Part shown: in pieces, positions 40,600 to 41,051 of the stretch
Position numbering within the stretch: the first letter of the stretch is position 1
How the letters are laid out: each line of letters begins with the position of its first letter
NCBI GenBank assembly: GCA_001775995.1
Contig: MEZH01000016.1
Coordinates: forward strand, 10,263-51,313
Length of the DNA: 41,051 nt
Direction: 5' to 3'
Origin: Candidatus Bathyarchaeota archaeon RBG_16_48_13
GTDB taxonomy: Archaea; Thermoproteota; Bathyarchaeia; RBG-16-48-13
Translations under genes and position numbers: made by a program
Notes under the pieces: generated by a model
Told to the model about the DNA's origin: nothing
The model's database searches: none
Seen by the model: the letters and a program-made list of their open reading frames with translations, nothing else

Positions 40600-41051
40600 A
40601 TGGCCACACAGATCTTGCTTCAATCCTCCCAGGGGATCGCGAGAGTAAGCAAGAGCGATCTAATAGGGCTGTTGAGGAAGAATGGAGTCGGGGAACTCGA
40701 AGCCCTACAGGGAACCGAGGTCACAGCAGAGAACCTGATCTTCCTCCTTAGAAGGAGGAAGTATCAAGTGAGCGAGGAGTTCTTCAAGGATCTAGCGGAT
40801 GTATTGGACATCCCACTGATCCGCGAACAAGACCTGAAGAACAAGGAGAAACTGACCACCCTCCTGCCCTACAACTTCATGAAGGACAATCTGGTTGTTC
40901 CCGCAGAGATCGGGAAGAGTTCCATCACCATCGCCACGGCAAACCCGATGAACACAAAGGCAATCCGGGTTCTCGGCGAGCTATTTCAGGGGAAGAACGT
41001 TTCATACAAGGTGGGCTCCATCGAAACCATCGAGCGGGTCATAGAGGACGT
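40600..41051 (+). CDS. GspE/PilB-type secretion ATPase, N-terminal domain (partial)
   Basis: Runs off the window end. The first 150 residues match the GspE/PilB N-terminal (MshEN-like) domain: FFKDLADVLDIPLI, LLPYNFMKDNLVVPAEIGKSSITIATANPM, IRVLGELFQGKNVSYKVGS. In bacteria this domain precedes the motor ATPase of type II secretion or type IV pili and binds c-di-GMP in some members. The ATPase part is not in the window, so this could also be a stand-alone N-domain. Coupled to the histidine kinase by a 4-nt gap. Confidence 0.75.
   Translation, partial: MATQILLQSSQGIARVSKSDLIGLLRKNGVGELEALQGTEVTAENLIFLLRRRKYQVSEEFFKDLADVLDIPLIREQDLKNKEKLTTLLPYNFMKDNLVVPAEIGKSSITIATANPMNTKAIRVLGELFQGKNVSYKVGSIETIERVIED

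Overview
The window looks like chromosomal DNA of an uncultured archaeon. Many genes sit about 25-32 bp downstream of an archaeal TATA box with no leader (for example those starting at 2493, 7910, 19290 and 21496). Others carry GGAGG or GGTGAT ribosome sites, often before TTG or GTG starts. The gene set fits: PadR and Fur-type regulators, a PRC-barrel protein, SPFH proteins, many zinc ribbons, DUF3795, and a histidine kinase with an archaeal-style RHDVRN box. I cannot place it to phylum from sequence alone; Thermoproteota (Bathyarchaeia-like) or Thermoplasmatota are guesses. I see no rRNA, tRNA, CRISPR array, transposase or prophage.

Layout. 1-3.6 kb: a PadR-controlled ABC exporter and a DUF1801 protein. 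3.7-5.7 kb: a QueG-like iron-sulfur protein, a muconolactone-isomerase-like protein and a secreted membrane-anchored protein. 5.8-9.5 kb: a TPR protein fused to an Hsp70 substrate-binding domain, then a divergent PerR-like regulator and catalase sharing a Per-box promoter. 9.7-14 kb: a two-gene secreted hydrolase operon (GH5-like glycosidase plus M14 carboxypeptidase) preceded by a 22-bp perfect palindrome, and an HTH-RDD membrane protein. 14.3-16.3 kb: single small genes (GYD, DUF952, ParB/Srx-like, cupin). 16.5-19.3 kb: a tight three-gene operon of SPFH-zinc-ribbon, coiled-coil and coiled-coil-PH-zinc-ribbon proteins. 19.7-23.1 kb: pyrophosphatase, a zinc protein, PRC-barrel, zinc-ribbon-PH and an EamA transporter. 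23.2-25.5 kb: an orphan ORF, a candidate structured small RNA, a glutamine amidotransferase and an SRPBCC protein. 25.7-29.3 kb: stomatin and three more zinc-ribbon/PH-like genes. 29.5-37.8 kb: mixed single genes (phosphatase, Na/Ca exchanger, GNAT, alpha-toroid protein, second ParB/Srx-like protein) with several broken genes. 37.8-41 kb: response regulator, hybrid PAS histidine kinase and the start of a GspE/PilB-type ATPase.

Three themes stand out. First, the TPR-Hsp70 fusion has no ATPase or lid. Second, SPFH, PH-like and zinc-ribbon proteins recur in two clusters plus a singleton, which suggests a membrane-associated system. Third, GCGCGC/GCGCGCGC elements are concentrated between genes. 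Separately, several recognisable genes are interrupted by one-base indels, mostly in short homopolymers (DUF3795 protein, histidine kinase, flavodoxin remnant, two small genes). This is either real decay or phase variation, or base-calling error in the assembly, and should be settled before calling these genes dead.
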